The notes under the pieces: generated by a model
What the model saw: the letters and a program-made list of their open reading frames with translations, nothing else
Databases searched by the model: none
Told to the model about the DNA's origin: nothing
Shown: positions 51,154 to 60,746 of the stretch, piece by piece
How positions within the stretch are numbered: position 1 is the first letter of the stretch
How the letters are laid out: each line of letters starts with the position of its first letter
From: Modestobacter marinus
GTDB taxonomy: Bacteria > Actinomycetota > Actinomycetes > Mycobacteriales > Geodermatophilaceae
Assembly (NCBI RefSeq): GCF_011758655.1
Contig: NZ_JAAMPA010000001.1
Coordinates: forward strand, 2,852,001-2,916,000
Direction: 5' to 3'
DNA: 64,000 nucleotides
Made by a program: the position numbers and the translations under genes

Positions 51154-52037
51154 TCTACCCGCTCGTCCGTGAGCTCGCCGTCGACGGGATCGCCGTGACG
51201 GTGACGTGCCGGGTTCTCAAGATCGCCCGCCAGCCCTACTACCGGTGGCTGGCCGACCCGGTCACCACCAGCGACCTCACCCAGGCGCACCGGGCCAATG
51301 CGCTGTTCGACGCCCACCGGGACGATCCGGAGTTCGGCTACCGCCTGCTCGTCGACGAGGCCGCCGCGAACGGTCAGCCGATGACTGCCCGGACCGCCTG
51401 GGCGATCTGCTCGACCAACGGCTGGTGGAGCGCGTTCGGTAAGCCTCGCCGGGGCAAGGGCGGCCGTCCCGGCCCGCCGGTGCACGACGACCGGGTCAAC
51501 CGGGTGTTCACCGCCGAGGCGCCCAACGCCGTGTGGTTGACCGACATCACCGAACACCGCACCGCCGAGGGCAAGCTCTACCTGTGCGCGATCAAGGACG
51601 TGCACTCCAACCGGATCGTCGGCTACTCCATCGACTCCCGGATGAAGTCCCGGCTCGCGGTCACCGCGCTGGACAACGCCGTCGCCCGGCGCCATGCCGA
51701 CGGCGCTGACGTGGCCGGCTGCATCGTGCATTCCGACCGCGGATCCCAATTCCGCAGCCGGAAATTCGTGCGCGCCCTCAACCGGCATCAGCTGTCCGGC
51801 TCGATGGGCAGAGTCGGCGCGGCCGGCGACAACGCGGCCATGGAATCGTTCTTCGCCCTGCTCCAGAAGAACGTGCTCGACCGCCGCCACTGGCGCACCC
51901 AGCAAGAGCTGCGGATCGCGATCGTCACCTGGATCGAACGCACCTACCACCGCCGGCGGCGTCAGGACGCCCTCGGTCGACTCACGCCCATCGAGTACGA
52001 GACCATCGTCCCCACACTGGCCGCTCAGGCTGCCTGA
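51150..52037 (+). CDS. IS3-family transposase OrfB (DDE catalytic part)
   Basis: 295 residues. The DDE triad is visible: Asp in VWLTDITEH, Asp in VHSDRGSQF and Glu in AAMESFFALLQKN, with the K/R region nearby (RTQQELRIAIVTWIERTYH). This part cuts and joins DNA ends during transposition. ATGA overlap with orfA. No frameshift or stop interrupts it, so the protein is probably functional. Confidence 0.92.
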   Translation: MIYPLVRELAVDGIAVTVTCRVLKIARQPYYRWLADPVTTSDLTQAHRANALFDAHRDDPEFGYRLLVDEAAANGQPMTARTAWAICSTNGWWSAFGKPRRGKGGRPGPPVHDDRVNRVFTAEAPNAVWLTDITEHRTAEGKLYLCAIKDVHSNRIVGYSIDSRMKSRLAVTALDNAVARRHADGADVAGCIVHSDRGSQFRSRKFVRALNRHQLSGSMGRVGAAGDNAAMESFFALLQKNVLDRRHWRTQQELRIAIVTWIERTYHRRRRQDALGRLTPIEYETIVPTLAAQAA

Positions 52038-52044
52038 CCCAACC

Positions 52045-52069
52045 TGTCACCTGGTCGTGCAGCAGTCCC
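52045..52069. repeat. right terminal inverted repeat of the IS
   Basis: 25 bp, the reverse complement of the left end with two mismatches. It begins 7 bases after the orfB stop. Confidence 0.88.
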
Positions 52070-52610
52070 GCGCGGTGGCGGAGATCCGTGTCGCGCGGTA
52101 CCTGGCAAGGCGATGTGGTCCTGGAGTCGATCTGCTGTTCAACCGACGGCTGAGTGCCCGTGGGCGGGACGGCGACATCGACGTCCTGGCTGTGGCGCAG
52201 AACGGCGTTCACATCATCGACGTCAAGCGATACAAGGGTGCCGCGGTTCGGGTGCGGCGCACCGGAGGTCTGGTCCGGCCGGTGGACGAACAGTTGCTGA
52301 TCCGCGGGAGGAACCACTCGAAGCTGCTCGGGTCCGTCGGGAGGCAGGAACGGGTGGTGCGGTCGCTGCTGGATCAGCTTCCGGACGGCGGCTTGGTGCG
52401 GGTAGACGCGTCGATGTGCTTCGTCGACGCGGACCTCCCATGGACGACTGAGCGCGTGGCCGGCGTTGCGCTCCTGAGTCCGAAGGGCGTTGCGCGGCGG
52501 TTGAACAAGCCAGGTCCTTTGGATGCCGAGACGCGAGGGCAGTTGCTCCGGCACCTGGCTGGTCACCTGCCGCCCGCCTGAGCTGCTGGGGCAGGCGACC
52601 AACCGGGCTG

Positions 52611-52931
52611 CTAGCCGGACGTCGCCCGCAAGCGGGCCCCGACCGGGTGGGCCGTGGTGATGCGCTCGGTCAGATGCACCTCGACGGTGTCGCCGGCCTG
52701 CTTGCCGATGGCGGCGCGCAGCGCGACCTTCACCGGCAACTCGTGCGTCCCGTCGCCCAGCGCCATGAACGAACTGCGGAACGGGTGGCCGTCGATCGTC
52801 CCGCCGACCTTCACCAGGCCGCGCGTGCCGAAGACGCCGACCGAGTCCGCCCACATCACGTAGGTCCACCCGCCCTCCGCCGGGCTCAGGCGCAGCGGCG
52901 CGGTGAATCGCTCGTCGAGGGCGGCCCTCAC
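52611..52931 (-). CDS. DUF1905-domain protein
   Basis: 106 residues, a small beta-barrel family. [20 protein letters not shown] then [20 protein letters not shown] and [17 protein letters not shown] are the family wording; the end [13 protein letters not shown] is also seen in the remnant at 48423. GTG 52931 overlaps the VOC stop by GTGA. The barrel is thought to bind a small ligand; function unknown. Confidence 0.82.
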   Translation of the reverse strand: MRAALDERFTAPLRLSPAEGGWTYVMWADSVGVFGTRGLVKVGGTIDGHPFRSSFMALGDGTHELPVKVALRAAIGKQAGDTVEVHLTERITTAHPVGARLRATSG

Positions 52932-53308
52932 GCTCCCTCCACCAGCACCAGGACGTTCCCGTCCGGGTCGCGCACGGTGAACATCGGTGGGGCGACGTCG
53001 CCCATCCGCAGTACCTGCTCGTCGACGTCCACGCAGCGCCCGCGCAACCGGTCGTGCGCCGAGTCGGCGTCGGCCGTGCCCAACCGAATGCCCGGTGGGA
53101 AGCCGCTGCCGGCCGTGATCAGGGCGATCGTCGTCCCGCCACCGGCGGGTCCGACCTCGACCCACCGTCTGCCCGGGCCCAGCTCCGCGTCGCGCCCGAC
53201 CCGCATCCCGAGGTCGTCCACGTAGAAGGCCAACGCCCGCGGCAGGTCCGTGACCACCACCGTGGTCGTGGCGACCCGCGTGACCGTGTCCGTCGTCGTC
53301 TCGTCCAT
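52928..53308 (-). CDS. VOC/glyoxalase-family protein
   Basis: 126 residues. [20 protein letters not shown] opens the first beta-alpha-beta module; [20 protein letters not shown] and [17 protein letters not shown] close the second. The C-terminal Glu of VLVLVE is a typical metal-ligand position. Vicinal-oxygen-chelate proteins include lactoylglutathione lyases, dioxygenases and drug-binding proteins; which applies here is unknown. Coupled to the DUF1905 gene. Confidence 0.85.
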   Translation of the reverse strand: MDETTTDTVTRVATTTVVVTDLPRALAFYVDDLGMRVGRDAELGPGRRWVEVGPAGGGTTIALITAGSGFPPGIRLGTADADSAHDRLRGRCVDVDEQVLRMGDVAPPMFTVRDPDGNVLVLVEGA

Positions 53309-53510
53309 GACACCCCTGCCTCCGCCCGACGCGCACGGTCGGACGGAGATCGAGACCCCGTCGGCGCCCCGAAGTCATCGCCCGGTCACCGAGCCCGAGG
53401 TGCAGTCCCCGGACGCCGACCTGCGCGCCGCGGGTGCTGGACGGGGTGACCGCCGACTGGTGAGCTGCACCGGCCATGCACCGTCCACTCACGGGGAGAC
53501 CAGTTCGACG

Positions 53511-54371
53511 ATGAACGCCAGACGCATCACCTCCGTCACCGCAGCGGCAGCCGCCGCCGTGGTGCTGTCCACCGCAACGGCCTCCGCGGCCACGACCGTC
53601 GAGCAGGTGCACCCCTCCGACCTGGGCGGCGCCTGGCACACCGGCGACACCCGCCCCGACGGGTCGCTCGACTGGAGCACCACCTACGGCGGTGCGCTCG
53701 GCACCGGGGCCGCTGTGCTGAGCACGCCGACCAGTGGCGCGAAGGTGCAGCTGTTCACCGATGCCCACGACGACACCCACCTGCGCGACATCACCGAGCT
53801 CGGCTACGCCACCTTCCAGGCGGTGGCCCCGTCGGGCAGCCCGGCCCTCCCGTCGCTGAACATCCGGCTCGACCGGGACGACGACGGCGACGTCGACGCC
53901 TACCTGGTCTACGAGCCGTACCAGGACGACGCCTTCTACGGCAACGCCGCCGTCCGCGCGGGGGAGTGGCAGACCTGGGACGCCTGGCACGACGGCCAGT
54001 CGCAGTGGTGGAGCGGCCAGATCGCCGAGTGCCCGCAGTCCACGCCCTGCACCATCGACCGGCTGCTGGAGCTGTACCCGGACGCCGTGATCCAGGAGGA
54101 CCCGGTCAGCCTCCGGGCCGGCTCCACGCCGGCGGACGCCGACTTCAACGGCAGCCTCGGCGTCAACCAGGGCTCGGGCAACGCCGGCGTGGTCGGCGCC
54201 GCGGACGCCCTGCACATCGCCACCAGCACCGGCGTCGACGTCACCTACGACTTCCAGCCCGACGTCCGGCTGACCGGCAAGGACGACTGCAAGGACGGCG
54301 GGTGGGCGACCAGCACCGACCCGGTCTTCCGCAACCAGGGCGCCTGCGTCAGCCACTTCACCAAGCAGTAG
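53511..54371 (+). CDS. secreted protein of unknown function
   Basis: 286 residues. A Sec signal peptide is clear: [20 protein letters not shown] then an ATASA-A cleavage site near residue 27. The mature part has no catalytic motif; [16 protein letters not shown] looks like a Ca2+-binding loop, and the two C-terminal Cys ([20 protein letters not shown]) may form a disulphide. ATG 53511 with GGGGAG 12 bases before. Exported, perhaps to the cell surface or medium. A strong terminator follows. Confidence 0.75.
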   Translation: MNARRITSVTAAAAAAVVLSTATASAATTVEQVHPSDLGGAWHTGDTRPDGSLDWSTTYGGALGTGAAVLSTPTSGAKVQLFTDAHDDTHLRDITELGYATFQAVAPSGSPALPSLNIRLDRDDDGDVDAYLVYEPYQDDAFYGNAAVRAGEWQTWDAWHDGQSQWWSGQIAECPQSTPCTIDRLLELYPDAVIQEDPVSLRAGSTPADADFNGSLGVNQGSGNAGVVGAADALHIATSTGVDVTYDFQPDVRLTGKDDCKDGGWATSTDPVFRNQGACVSHFTKQ

Positions 54372-54407
54372 CTGCGCCGGAGCACGACCGGGGGAGCGAG
54401 GACGGAC

Positions 54408-54444
54408 GCCGGCCCGGGACCGATCGGATCGGTCCCGGGCCGGC
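54408..54444. terminator. 17-bp perfect stem between convergent genes
   Basis: GCCGGCCCGGGACCGAT (54408-54424), loop CGG, ATCGGTCCCGGGCCGGC (54428-54444). It lies between the secreted-protein stop and the end of the sugar permease gene and can end both transcripts. Confidence 0.85.
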
Positions 54445-54454
54445 GTTCGTGGTC

Positions 54455-55378
54455 TCAGCCCTTGACGCTGCCGGCCAGCAGGCCGCGGACGAAGTACCGC
54501 TGCAGGGCCAGGAAGACGATCAGCGGCAGGATCATCGAGATGAAAGCGCCGGGCGCCAGGAGGTACCAGTCCGAGCCCCGGGTGCCGGCCAGCTCGGCCA
54601 CCCGCACGGTCAGCGGGACGACGTCGGGCGCGCCGCCGGCGAACGTCAACGCCACGAGCAGGTCGTTCCACACCCACAGGAACTGGAACACCCCGAACGC
54701 GGCGATGGCCGGCGTCAGCAACGGCAGCAGCACCGAGAAGAAGATCTTCACGTGGCCGGCGCCGTCCATCCGGGCGGCCTCCACCAGCGAGGCGGGGATG
54801 TCCTTCATGAAGTTGTGCAGCAGGAAGATCGCCAGCGGCAGGGCGAAGATCGAGTGCGACAACCAGATGGTCCAGAAGGAACCCGCGAGGCCGGCGTCCA
54901 CGTAGAGGGTCAGCAGCGGGATGAGGGTGACCTGGATCGGCACCACCTGCAGCGAGAAGACGGCGACGAACAGGAAGTCCCGGCCGGGGAACTTGATCCA
55001 CGCGAAGGCGTACGCGGCCAGCAGCGCGAGGCTGATCGGGATGACCACCGCCGGCAGGGTGATCACCAGCGAGTTGATGAACAGGGAGGCGAAGTTCGTC
55101 TGCCCGCCGTAGAGCACCTCGTTGTAGTTGAAGACGGTGACCTGCGGGTCGGTGAAGAAGGTCCACCACCCCGACCGGCGGATGTCCAGCTCGGGGCGGA
55201 ACGACGTGATCAGCAGCCCGAGCGTGGGCAGCGTCCACAGCACGGCGATGACGATCGCGATGATCGACGCCGCCGGGGAGCTCAGCTTCTTCTTGGCCGA
55301 TGCGGCCCGGCGCCCGGCCCGGCCGGTCGCGCGGTCCTCCGCCGGGACCGGGGCCATGACGGGGGTCGTGGTGGTCAT
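54455..55378 (-). CDS. sugar ABC transporter permease (MalG/AglG type)
   Basis: 307 residues with six spans. The EAA loop reads [20 protein letters not shown], the site that docks the ATPase. [20 protein letters not shown] and the WNDLLVAL region fit inner permeases of alpha-glucoside/maltose-type importers. Start ATG 55378 overlaps the previous permease by ATGA. Brings a sugar in together with the upstream permease and binding protein. No ATPase gene follows. Confidence 0.9.
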   Translation of the reverse strand: MTTTTPVMAPVPAEDRATGRAGRRAASAKKKLSSPAASIIAIVIAVLWTLPTLGLLITSFRPELDIRRSGWWTFFTDPQVTVFNYNEVLYGGQTNFASLFINSLVITLPAVVIPISLALLAAYAFAWIKFPGRDFLFVAVFSLQVVPIQVTLIPLLTLYVDAGLAGSFWTIWLSHSIFALPLAIFLLHNFMKDIPASLVEAARMDGAGHVKIFFSVLLPLLTPAIAAFGVFQFLWVWNDLLVALTFAGGAPDVVPLTVRVAELAGTRGSDWYLLAPGAFISMILPLIVFLALQRYFVRGLLAGSVKG

Positions 55379-56364
55379 CGGATGTCCTCGGACAGGCGCA
55401 GCTGGCGCACGTTGTAGGCGATGATCGGGATGACCAGCACGAAGAGGAGCACGGCCAGGGCGGCGCCCAGGCCGAAGTTGAACTGGCGGAAGGCCTGCGT
55501 GTAGAACTCGTTGGCCACGACGCTCGTGCCGAAGTTCCCGCCGGTCATCGTGCGCACCACGTCGAAGACCTTCAGCGTCACGATCGCGACGGTGGTGACC
55601 ACGACGACCAGCGCCGGCCGGATGCTCGGCACGGTGACGTAGCGGAACATCTGGACCCCGCCCACGCCGTCCAGCCGGGCGGCCTCCACGACGTCGTCCG
55701 GGATCGCCTTGATCGCCGCCGAGAGCACGGTCATGGCGAAGCCGGCCTGGATCCAGATCATCACCACGATCAGGTACAGCGTGTTCGCCGGCGCATCGAG
55801 CAGGAACTGCTGCGGGTCGAGCCCCACGAGCACGAGCAGCTGGTTCAGCAGGCCGATCTGGTTCACCCCGGGCTGGTCGGGGCGGAACTCGTAGACGAAC
55901 TTCCAGATGACCCCGGCGCCGACCATGGAGATCGCCATCGGCAGGAAGACCAGCGCCTTGGCGAGGGACTCGAAGCGGGTGCGGTCGACCAGGTAGGCGT
56001 AGACCAGCCCGAACGTGGTCGTCACCAGCGGGACCAGCACGACCCACAGCACGGTGTTGAGCAGGACGGTCTGGAAGTTGTCCTCGGTGAAGACCGTGGC
56101 GTAGTTGTCCAGGCCCACGAACGCCGAGCCGTCGCGGTTGAAGAACGAGCCCCGGATCGTGGAGATCGCGGGGTACACGAGGCCGACCAGCAGCAGGAGG
56201 AACGTCGGCCCCAGGAACCCGGCGACGACGACCCACAGGGGGACCCGGCGCGGTCGGTCGACGCCGAACAGGATGGCGCCCATCACGCCGGCGAACAGCA
56301 GGATCGCGAACACCATCAGGGCCAGCTTGTGCCCGACGGTGTCCGCATCGAGGAACCACTCCAC
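55375..56364 (-). CDS. sugar ABC transporter permease (MalF/AglF type)
   Basis: 329 residues from GTG 56364, chosen because GAGGAGAG precedes it by 9 bases; an in-frame longer version to 56415 has none. Membrane spans at about 13-33 and 43-66, then the permease core; EAA loop [37 protein letters not shown] and [10 protein letters not shown] are AglF-like. It pairs with the second permease to form the membrane channel. Confidence 0.88.
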   Translation of the reverse strand: MEWFLDADTVGHKLALMVFAILLFAGVMGAILFGVDRPRRVPLWVVVAGFLGPTFLLLLVGLVYPAISTIRGSFFNRDGSAFVGLDNYATVFTEDNFQTVLLNTVLWVVLVPLVTTTFGLVYAYLVDRTRFESLAKALVFLPMAISMVGAGVIWKFVYEFRPDQPGVNQIGLLNQLLVLVGLDPQQFLLDAPANTLYLIVVMIWIQAGFAMTVLSAAIKAIPDDVVEAARLDGVGGVQMFRYVTVPSIRPALVVVVTTVAIVTLKVFDVVRTMTGGNFGTSVVANEFYTQAFRQFNFGLGAALAVLLFVLVIPIIAYNVRQLRLSEDIR

Positions 56365-56491
56365 CGCTTGCGACCTCTCCTCTCGACGAACATGACGTCG
56401 GGGACCACGGCTCACGCCGCTGTGGTCCCCCGGGAAGTGCCCGGCCCGGTCGCCGCCGGCGCAGAGCCGACGGCGACCGGGCCGGGGTGGA
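56365..56491 (-). terminator. two hairpins between binding-protein and permease genes
   Basis: Reading with the genes, the first stem is CCCGGCCCGGTCGCCG (56440-56455) with CGGCGACCGGGCCGGG (56471-56486), 16 bp and perfect. The second is GGGGACCAC (56400-56408) with GTGGTCCCC (56422-56430). In this place they probably act as partial terminators or mRNA stabilisers, giving more binding protein than permease. Confidence 0.7.
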
Positions 56492-57883
56492 TCAGGACGT
56501 CGGCCAGGCGTTCTCGACGTCGGTGAGGGCGGCCTCGGACGACTTGTCGTTGGCGATCCACTCGGTCAGCTGGGTCCACAGCTCCCCGGTGCCGATCTCA
56601 CCCGGCATGAGGTCGGAACCGTCGAAGCGGAACACCGCCTCGGGGTCCTGGAACAGCTCCGCGGCCAGCTGGTCGATCGGGGACACCAGGTTCTCCGGGT
56701 CCAGACCGGTGTTGGCGCTGACCCAGCCCGGGCCGGAGACCTGGGCCTTGATGTTGGCCCACTCCGGCGAGGACAGGTACGTCTGGAACGCCTGGGTCGC
56801 CGGGTCGTCGTTGAACGCGGTGGTGAACTCGCCGCCGCCGAGGACCGGCGGGGCGCCGGCGTCGCCGATGGGCGGCAGCGGGAAGGCGAAGACGTCGCCG
56901 TCCGGGCCGACCTCGGTGCCCTCGGGCCAGTTGGCCTGGTAGAAGGACGCCTGGCGGTGCATCCAGCAGCTGCCGTCGAGGATCGGCAGACCGGCGTCGC
57001 CGAACTCGGTGGAGGCGATGGACTGGACCTCGCCGAGCCCGCCGTTGACGTACTCGGGGTTCTTGAGGATCTCCCCGACGGTGTTCAGCGCCTCGACGAT
57101 CTGCGGGTCGTTGAAGGGGATCTCGTGGTTGACCCACTGGTCGTAGACCTCGGGCCCGGCGGTGCGCAGGACGACGTCCTCCAGCCAGTCGGTGGCCGGC
57201 CAGCCGGTGGCCTCACCGGAGCCGATCCCGGCGCACCACGGCTTGGCGCCGGTGGCGGCGATCTCGTCCGACAGCGCGATCATGTCGTCCCAGGTCTCGG
57301 GCACCTCGTAGCCGGCGTCCTCGAAGGCCGACGGTGAGTACCAGACGAAGGACTTGGCGTTGGCGCCCAGCGGGGCGGCGTAGAAGGTGCCGTCGACGCT
57401 GCCGTACCCCTTCCAGCTCTCGTCCCAGTACTCGTCGACGTTCGCCGCGACCTGCTCGGGGGCGGGGGAGACGGCGCCGGTGCCGACGAGCGTCTGCAGC
57501 AGCCCGGGCTGCGGGATGAAGGCGATGTCGGGGGCGTTGCCGCTCTGGATGCGCACGACCAGCTGCGCCTCGAACTCGCGGGAGCCCTCGTACTGGACGT
57601 CGACCCCCGTGCACTCCTCGAAGGGCACGTACGAGTCGATCTGCGGCTGGTCCTCGGGGTCGACGATCGAGGTGTAGACGCTGACGGTCTCGCCCTCCAG
57701 GTCGCCGAACTCCTCGTAGGGCGCGCAGTCGATCGCCAGGTCGGCGGCGTCCGCGGTGTCGCCGCCGCCCCCGCCGCTGTCGCCGCCACTGGTCTCGTTG
57801 GCGCCGCAACCGGTCAGCACCAGCGCTGCGGCCAGGCCGCCGCCCAGCGTCACCGAGCGCAGCCCTCTGGCACGCGTGTTCAT
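56492..57883 (-). CDS. sugar-binding lipoprotein of ABC importer (AglE type)
   Basis: 463 residues. Lipoprotein signal with lipobox LTGC at about 23-26 (AAALVLTGCGANE), so it is tethered outside the membrane. GETVSVYTSIVDPEDQPQID, CTGVDVQYEGSREFEAQL and NAPDIAFIPQPGLLQTL resemble alpha-glucoside-type binding proteins. ATG 57883 with GGAGGGAG upstream. First gene of the sugar importer operon. Ligand is inferred to be a glucoside. Confidence 0.88.
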   Translation of the reverse strand: MNTRARGLRSVTLGGGLAAALVLTGCGANETSGGDSGGGGGDTADAADLAIDCAPYEEFGDLEGETVSVYTSIVDPEDQPQIDSYVPFEECTGVDVQYEGSREFEAQLVVRIQSGNAPDIAFIPQPGLLQTLVGTGAVSPAPEQVAANVDEYWDESWKGYGSVDGTFYAAPLGANAKSFVWYSPSAFEDAGYEVPETWDDMIALSDEIAATGAKPWCAGIGSGEATGWPATDWLEDVVLRTAGPEVYDQWVNHEIPFNDPQIVEALNTVGEILKNPEYVNGGLGEVQSIASTEFGDAGLPILDGSCWMHRQASFYQANWPEGTEVGPDGDVFAFPLPPIGDAGAPPVLGGGEFTTAFNDDPATQAFQTYLSSPEWANIKAQVSGPGWVSANTGLDPENLVSPIDQLAAELFQDPEAVFRFDGSDLMPGEIGTGELWTQLTEWIANDKSSEAALTDVENAWPTS

Positions 57884-58078
57884 GGGTGTTCTCCCTCCAG
57901 GCTCTCGGCGGCAGGTGCGCCGCCCGCCGTGGTCCCGCCGGCATTCGCACGGAGTGATGGGGACCACGTTCGAGGGGACGCTAGCGGCGCCGGTACAGGC
58001 CTGGAGGGAACAGTGCCGAAACCGTTATGAAGCACGTTGCGGACGACCGGATCGGTTCCGCACCCGGCGCCGTGGGCG
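57884..58078 (-). promoter_or_regulatory. promoter region of sugar importer operon
   Basis: 195 bases between the ROK gene end and the binding-protein start, both left-reading. It contains GGAGGGAG before the ATG, and an imperfect palindrome around AAACCGTTAT (58019-58028) that loosely resembles LacI-family half-sites. No regulator gene is nearby. Confidence 0.35.
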
Positions 58079-59041
58079 TCAGGGGGCCGGGGCGGCCAGG
58101 AGGGTCGGCGGCGTCCATGCGTGCGGGGCGTCGGGGAGGTCCGCGGCGCGGAAGGCGAGGGCAGCGGCGCCGATCCAGCCGGCCTCGCTGCCCAGCTCGG
58201 CGACTCGCACCGGTGGCGCCGGGCGCCACGCCAGCCCGGCGGCCAGCCCGGCCCGCACCGGCTCCAGCAGCGCGTCGCCGGCCGCGGTGAACCCGCCGCC
58301 GAGGACGAACGTGGTCGGGTCCAGCAGCAGGGTCGCGGTCACCAGGCCCTGGGCGAGCACGGCCATCGCCTCGGCCCACACCCGGTCGGCATCCGGGTCA
58401 CGGCCCAGGCGTGCCACGACGTCCTCCGCCGGGAGGGCGACGCCGGAGAGGGCGGCGTAGCGCCGGGCCAGCCCGGCCCCGGACGCGTAGACCTCCAGGC
58501 ACCCGCGCTGCCCGCACGTGCACGCCTCCCCGCCGGGCACCATCGGGATGTGGCCGAGCTCGCCGGCCGCTCCGCCGTCCCCGGTCACCGGCCGCCCGCC
58601 GGTCACCAGCGCCGCGGCGACGCCGGTGCCGATGGTCACCAGCACGAAGTCCTCGACGCCGCGCGCCGCGCCGAGCAGCTGCTCGGCCAGCCCCGCGGTC
58701 CGCACGTCGTGCCCGGTCACCACCGGAAGCCCGGTCGCCCGGGACAGCAGTGCCCGCAGCGGCACGTCCCGCCAGTCGAGGTTCGAGGCGTAGACCACCG
58801 TCCCGCTCGCCTCGTCGAGCATCCCCGGGGTCACCACGCCCGCGCCGACGACGTCCAGGTCGTGCTCGCGGGCGACCGCCGCGAGCGAGCGCAGGTGCCC
58901 GGCGATCGCGCCGACGGTGTCCGTCGCGGGGTCGGTGGGCCAGCGCTCGACCACCACCGGCCGGCCGTCCCGGGGCACGACCGCGCCCTTCATCGAGGTG
59001 CCGCCGACGTCGATCGCCAGCACCGCTGGGGTGGCCGTCAC
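58079..59041 (-). CDS. ROK-family sugar kinase
   Basis: 320 residues. The N-terminal phosphate loop LAIDVGGTSMKGAVV and the ROK signature with the zinc motif CTCGQRGCLEVYASG (Cys-x-Cys-x4-Cys) are clear; EDFVLVTIGTGVAAALVTGG and AGELGHIPM (catalytic Gly-His) fit. No N-terminal helix-turn-helix, so it is a kinase, not a repressor. It phosphorylates glucose, an N-acetylhexosamine or a related sugar; the flanking sugar importer fits. GTG 59041 overlaps cutC by GTGA. Confidence 0.9.
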   Translation of the reverse strand: MTATPAVLAIDVGGTSMKGAVVPRDGRPVVVERWPTDPATDTVGAIAGHLRSLAAVAREHDLDVVGAGVVTPGMLDEASGTVVYASNLDWRDVPLRALLSRATGLPVVTGHDVRTAGLAEQLLGAARGVEDFVLVTIGTGVAAALVTGGRPVTGDGGAAGELGHIPMVPGGEACTCGQRGCLEVYASGAGLARRYAALSGVALPAEDVVARLGRDPDADRVWAEAMAVLAQGLVTATLLLDPTTFVLGGGFTAAGDALLEPVRAGLAAGLAWRPAPPVRVAELGSEAGWIGAAALAFRAADLPDAPHAWTPPTLLAAPAP

Positions 59042-59769
59042 GAGGCGAGCGCCTCGAGCACGGCCCGGATCGGCTCGGCCGACGTCGCCAGCCGCGGGAC
59101 GGAGTAGTCGACGCCCGTGGCCGAGCCGGCGGCGGAGGGGGCGACCGGCGCGACCGCCCGCAGGTGCACCTCCGGCACCCCGGTCCCCGCGACGAGGGCG
59201 GCCACGTTCGCCGCCCGCACCGACCCACCGGCGAGCACGGTGATCCGGTCGCCCGCGAGCCGGACCAGCGAGCGCAGCACGTCGGCGCCCTCCGCAGCCG
59301 TGGGTGCACCACCCGAGGTCAGCACCCGGGACACGCCCGCGGAGACCAGCGTGGGCAGCGCCGCGGGGAGGTCGGGGAGGGTGTCGAACGCCCGGTGGAA
59401 CGTCACCGGGCACCGCCCGGCGGCCGTCACGAGACGGGACAGCACGGCGGTGTCGATCCCGCCCTCGGCGGTCAGCGCCCCGACCACGAACCCGACCTGC
59501 GCCGAGGCGGGCAGCGCCCGGACGGCCGCGATGTCGGCGAGCATCACGTCGACCTCGGCGGGGGAGTAGACGAAGTCCCCGGCGCGTGGCCGGATCAGCA
59601 CCTGGACGCCGATCCGGGACACCTCGGCCAGGATCGTCGACACCAGCCCGAGGGACGGCGTCGTCCCGCCCTCGGACAGCGCCGCGCACACCTCGACCCG
59701 GTCCGCGCCGCACTCCTCGGCGATCGTCGCGCCGGCGACGTCGTCGATGCAGATCTCGACGGCGGTCAC
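59038..59769 (-). CDS. cutC: CutC-family protein
   Basis: 243 residues, a TIM barrel. VEICIDDVAGATIAEECGAD then RVEVCAALSEGGTTPSLGLV at the start, VLIRPRAGDFVYSPAEVDVM, and VTFHRAFDTLPDLPAAL and LTSGGAPTAAEGADVLRSL are the CutC wording. Named for copper homeostasis in E. coli, but its enzyme activity is not settled and its place in a sugar operon hints at a carbohydrate role. GTG 59769 overlaps the asparaginase stop by GTGA. Confidence 0.9.
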   Translation of the reverse strand: MTAVEICIDDVAGATIAEECGADRVEVCAALSEGGTTPSLGLVSTILAEVSRIGVQVLIRPRAGDFVYSPAEVDVMLADIAAVRALPASAQVGFVVGALTAEGGIDTAVLSRLVTAAGRCPVTFHRAFDTLPDLPAALPTLVSAGVSRVLTSGGAPTAAEGADVLRSLVRLAGDRITVLAGGSVRAANVAALVAGTGVPEVHLRAVAPVAPSAAGSATGVDYSVPRLATSAEPIRAVLEALAS

Positions 59770-60746
59770 CGGTCGGCCAGCCAGGCGAGGACGTCGGCGC
59801 CCGGCTCGATCGCGCCCACCGGCACCCCGCCACCGAGCACCGGGAGATCGGTCAGCGACCCGGCAGCGGAGACGTCGACGCCCAGCCCGCCGAGCACGGT
59901 CAGCGCCAGCAGCGTCGTCGCCCGCGGGTTGCCGTCGACGACCTTCATCGCCACCGCCTGGCCGGCCGGTCCGGCCACGCCGATCACGCCCTCCGCGCCG
60001 CCCTTGGCCACCGCACCCGGCACCAGCTCCATCACCGCGGAGTTCTGGTGCCCGGTGCCGCCGACGAAGAAGGGGTGCGTCCGCATGGCGGTGGCCACCT
60101 CGGCCGCCGGCCCGTCGACCGCGAGGGAGAGCGCACGGAAGGCGGTGGCCAGCCCGCGCACCGTCGTCCCGAACAGCGGGGCACCGCAGCCGTCGATCGC
60201 GTCGTGCCGCACCGGCGCGCCGGTCCACTCCGCGGCCACCGCGCGCACGTGCTGCTGCAGCGGGTGCACCGGGTCCAGGTAGGAGTCGGTGGGCCAGCCG
60301 TTGACCGCGCAGGCCAGCAGCATCGCGGCGTGCTTGCCCGAGCAGTTCATCCGCACCGCGCTGCGTTCCGCGCCGGCCCGGATGAGCGCGACGCGGGTCG
60401 GCTCGTCCTCGGGCCAGTCGACCGGGCACTGCAGCGCCGACTCGTCCAGCCCGGCCCGCGTCAGGAGCCCGCGCACCACGTCGACGTGCGTGTCCTCCCC
60501 GGTGTGGCTGCCGGCGGCGATCGCCAGCGCCGGCCCGGACAAGGGCGCGCCGGCGGTCAGGCAGGCCAGCGCCTGCAGCGGCTTGGTGGTGGAGCGGGGC
60601 AGGACCGTGGCGTCCGGGTCGCCGAGGGACAGCGCGACCGACCCGTCGGCGTCCAGGGCGAGCAGCGAGCCCAGGTGCCGGCTCTCCACCAGCCCCGAGC
60701 GGCGGACGACGGCGAGTTCAGCGGACAACGGGGGTCTCCAGTTCAC
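59766..60746 (-). CDS. L-asparaginase, AnsA/class-3-like
   Basis: 326 residues. SGLVESRHLGSLLALDADGS, PRSTTKPLQALACLTAGAP, NCSGKHAAMLLACAVNGWPT and DGCGAPLFGTTVRGLA are motifs of the Rhizobium-type asparaginase family that differs from E. coli enzymes; Ser-Lys and Cys residues in STTK and CSGK are its active-site features. It hydrolyses asparagine to aspartate and ammonia. ATG 60746 overlaps the permease gene by 29 bases; TTG 60728 is an alternative start. Confidence 0.87.
   Translation of the reverse strand: MNWRPPLSAELAVVRRSGLVESRHLGSLLALDADGSVALSLGDPDATVLPRSTTKPLQALACLTAGAPLSGPALAIAAGSHTGEDTHVDVVRGLLTRAGLDESALQCPVDWPEDEPTRVALIRAGAERSAVRMNCSGKHAAMLLACAVNGWPTDSYLDPVHPLQQHVRAVAAEWTGAPVRHDAIDGCGAPLFGTTVRGLATAFRALSLAVDGPAAEVATAMRTHPFFVGGTGHQNSAVMELVPGAVAKGGAEGVIGVAGPAGQAVAMKVVDGNPRATTLLALTVLGGLGVDVSAAGSLTDLPVLGGGVPVGAIEPGADVLAWLADR

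Larger units (their letters stand above)
50791..52069 (+). mobile_element. IS3-family insertion sequence, complete
   Basis: 1279 bases bounded by 25-bp inverted repeats: GGGACTGCTGCACGA (50791-50805) and TCGTGCAGCAGTCCC (52055-52069), continuing with 23 of 25 matches. Flanked by a 3-bp target duplication, GCG (50788-50790 and 52070-52072). It carries two overlapping transposase frames. Both ends and both frames are intact, so it looks recently inserted and possibly active. Confidence 0.9.
50619..52581 (+). pseudogene. NERD-domain protein gene split by an IS3-family insertion
   Basis: The 5' part (50619-50790) encodes YDAIDRGTPGGSLLRTYAHR, EERIRDRFPRVGGLVVALSH, the usual opening of actinobacterial NERD proteins. 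The 3' part (from 52073) continues in the same frame: AEIRVARYLARR, DGDIDVLAVAQNGVHIIDVK (Asp...Asp-x-Lys-like nuclease core) and ends at 52581. Removing the IS and one copy of the 3-bp target repeat joins the two in frame, giving an intact protein of about 227 residues. Disabled at present; excision would restore it. Confidence 0.85.

Noticed and set aside
52611-55238. An 875-codon minus-strand frame covering DUF1905, the secreted protein and the permease
   Set aside because: Only its last 106 codons (DUF1905) are protein-like; the rest shadows other genes.
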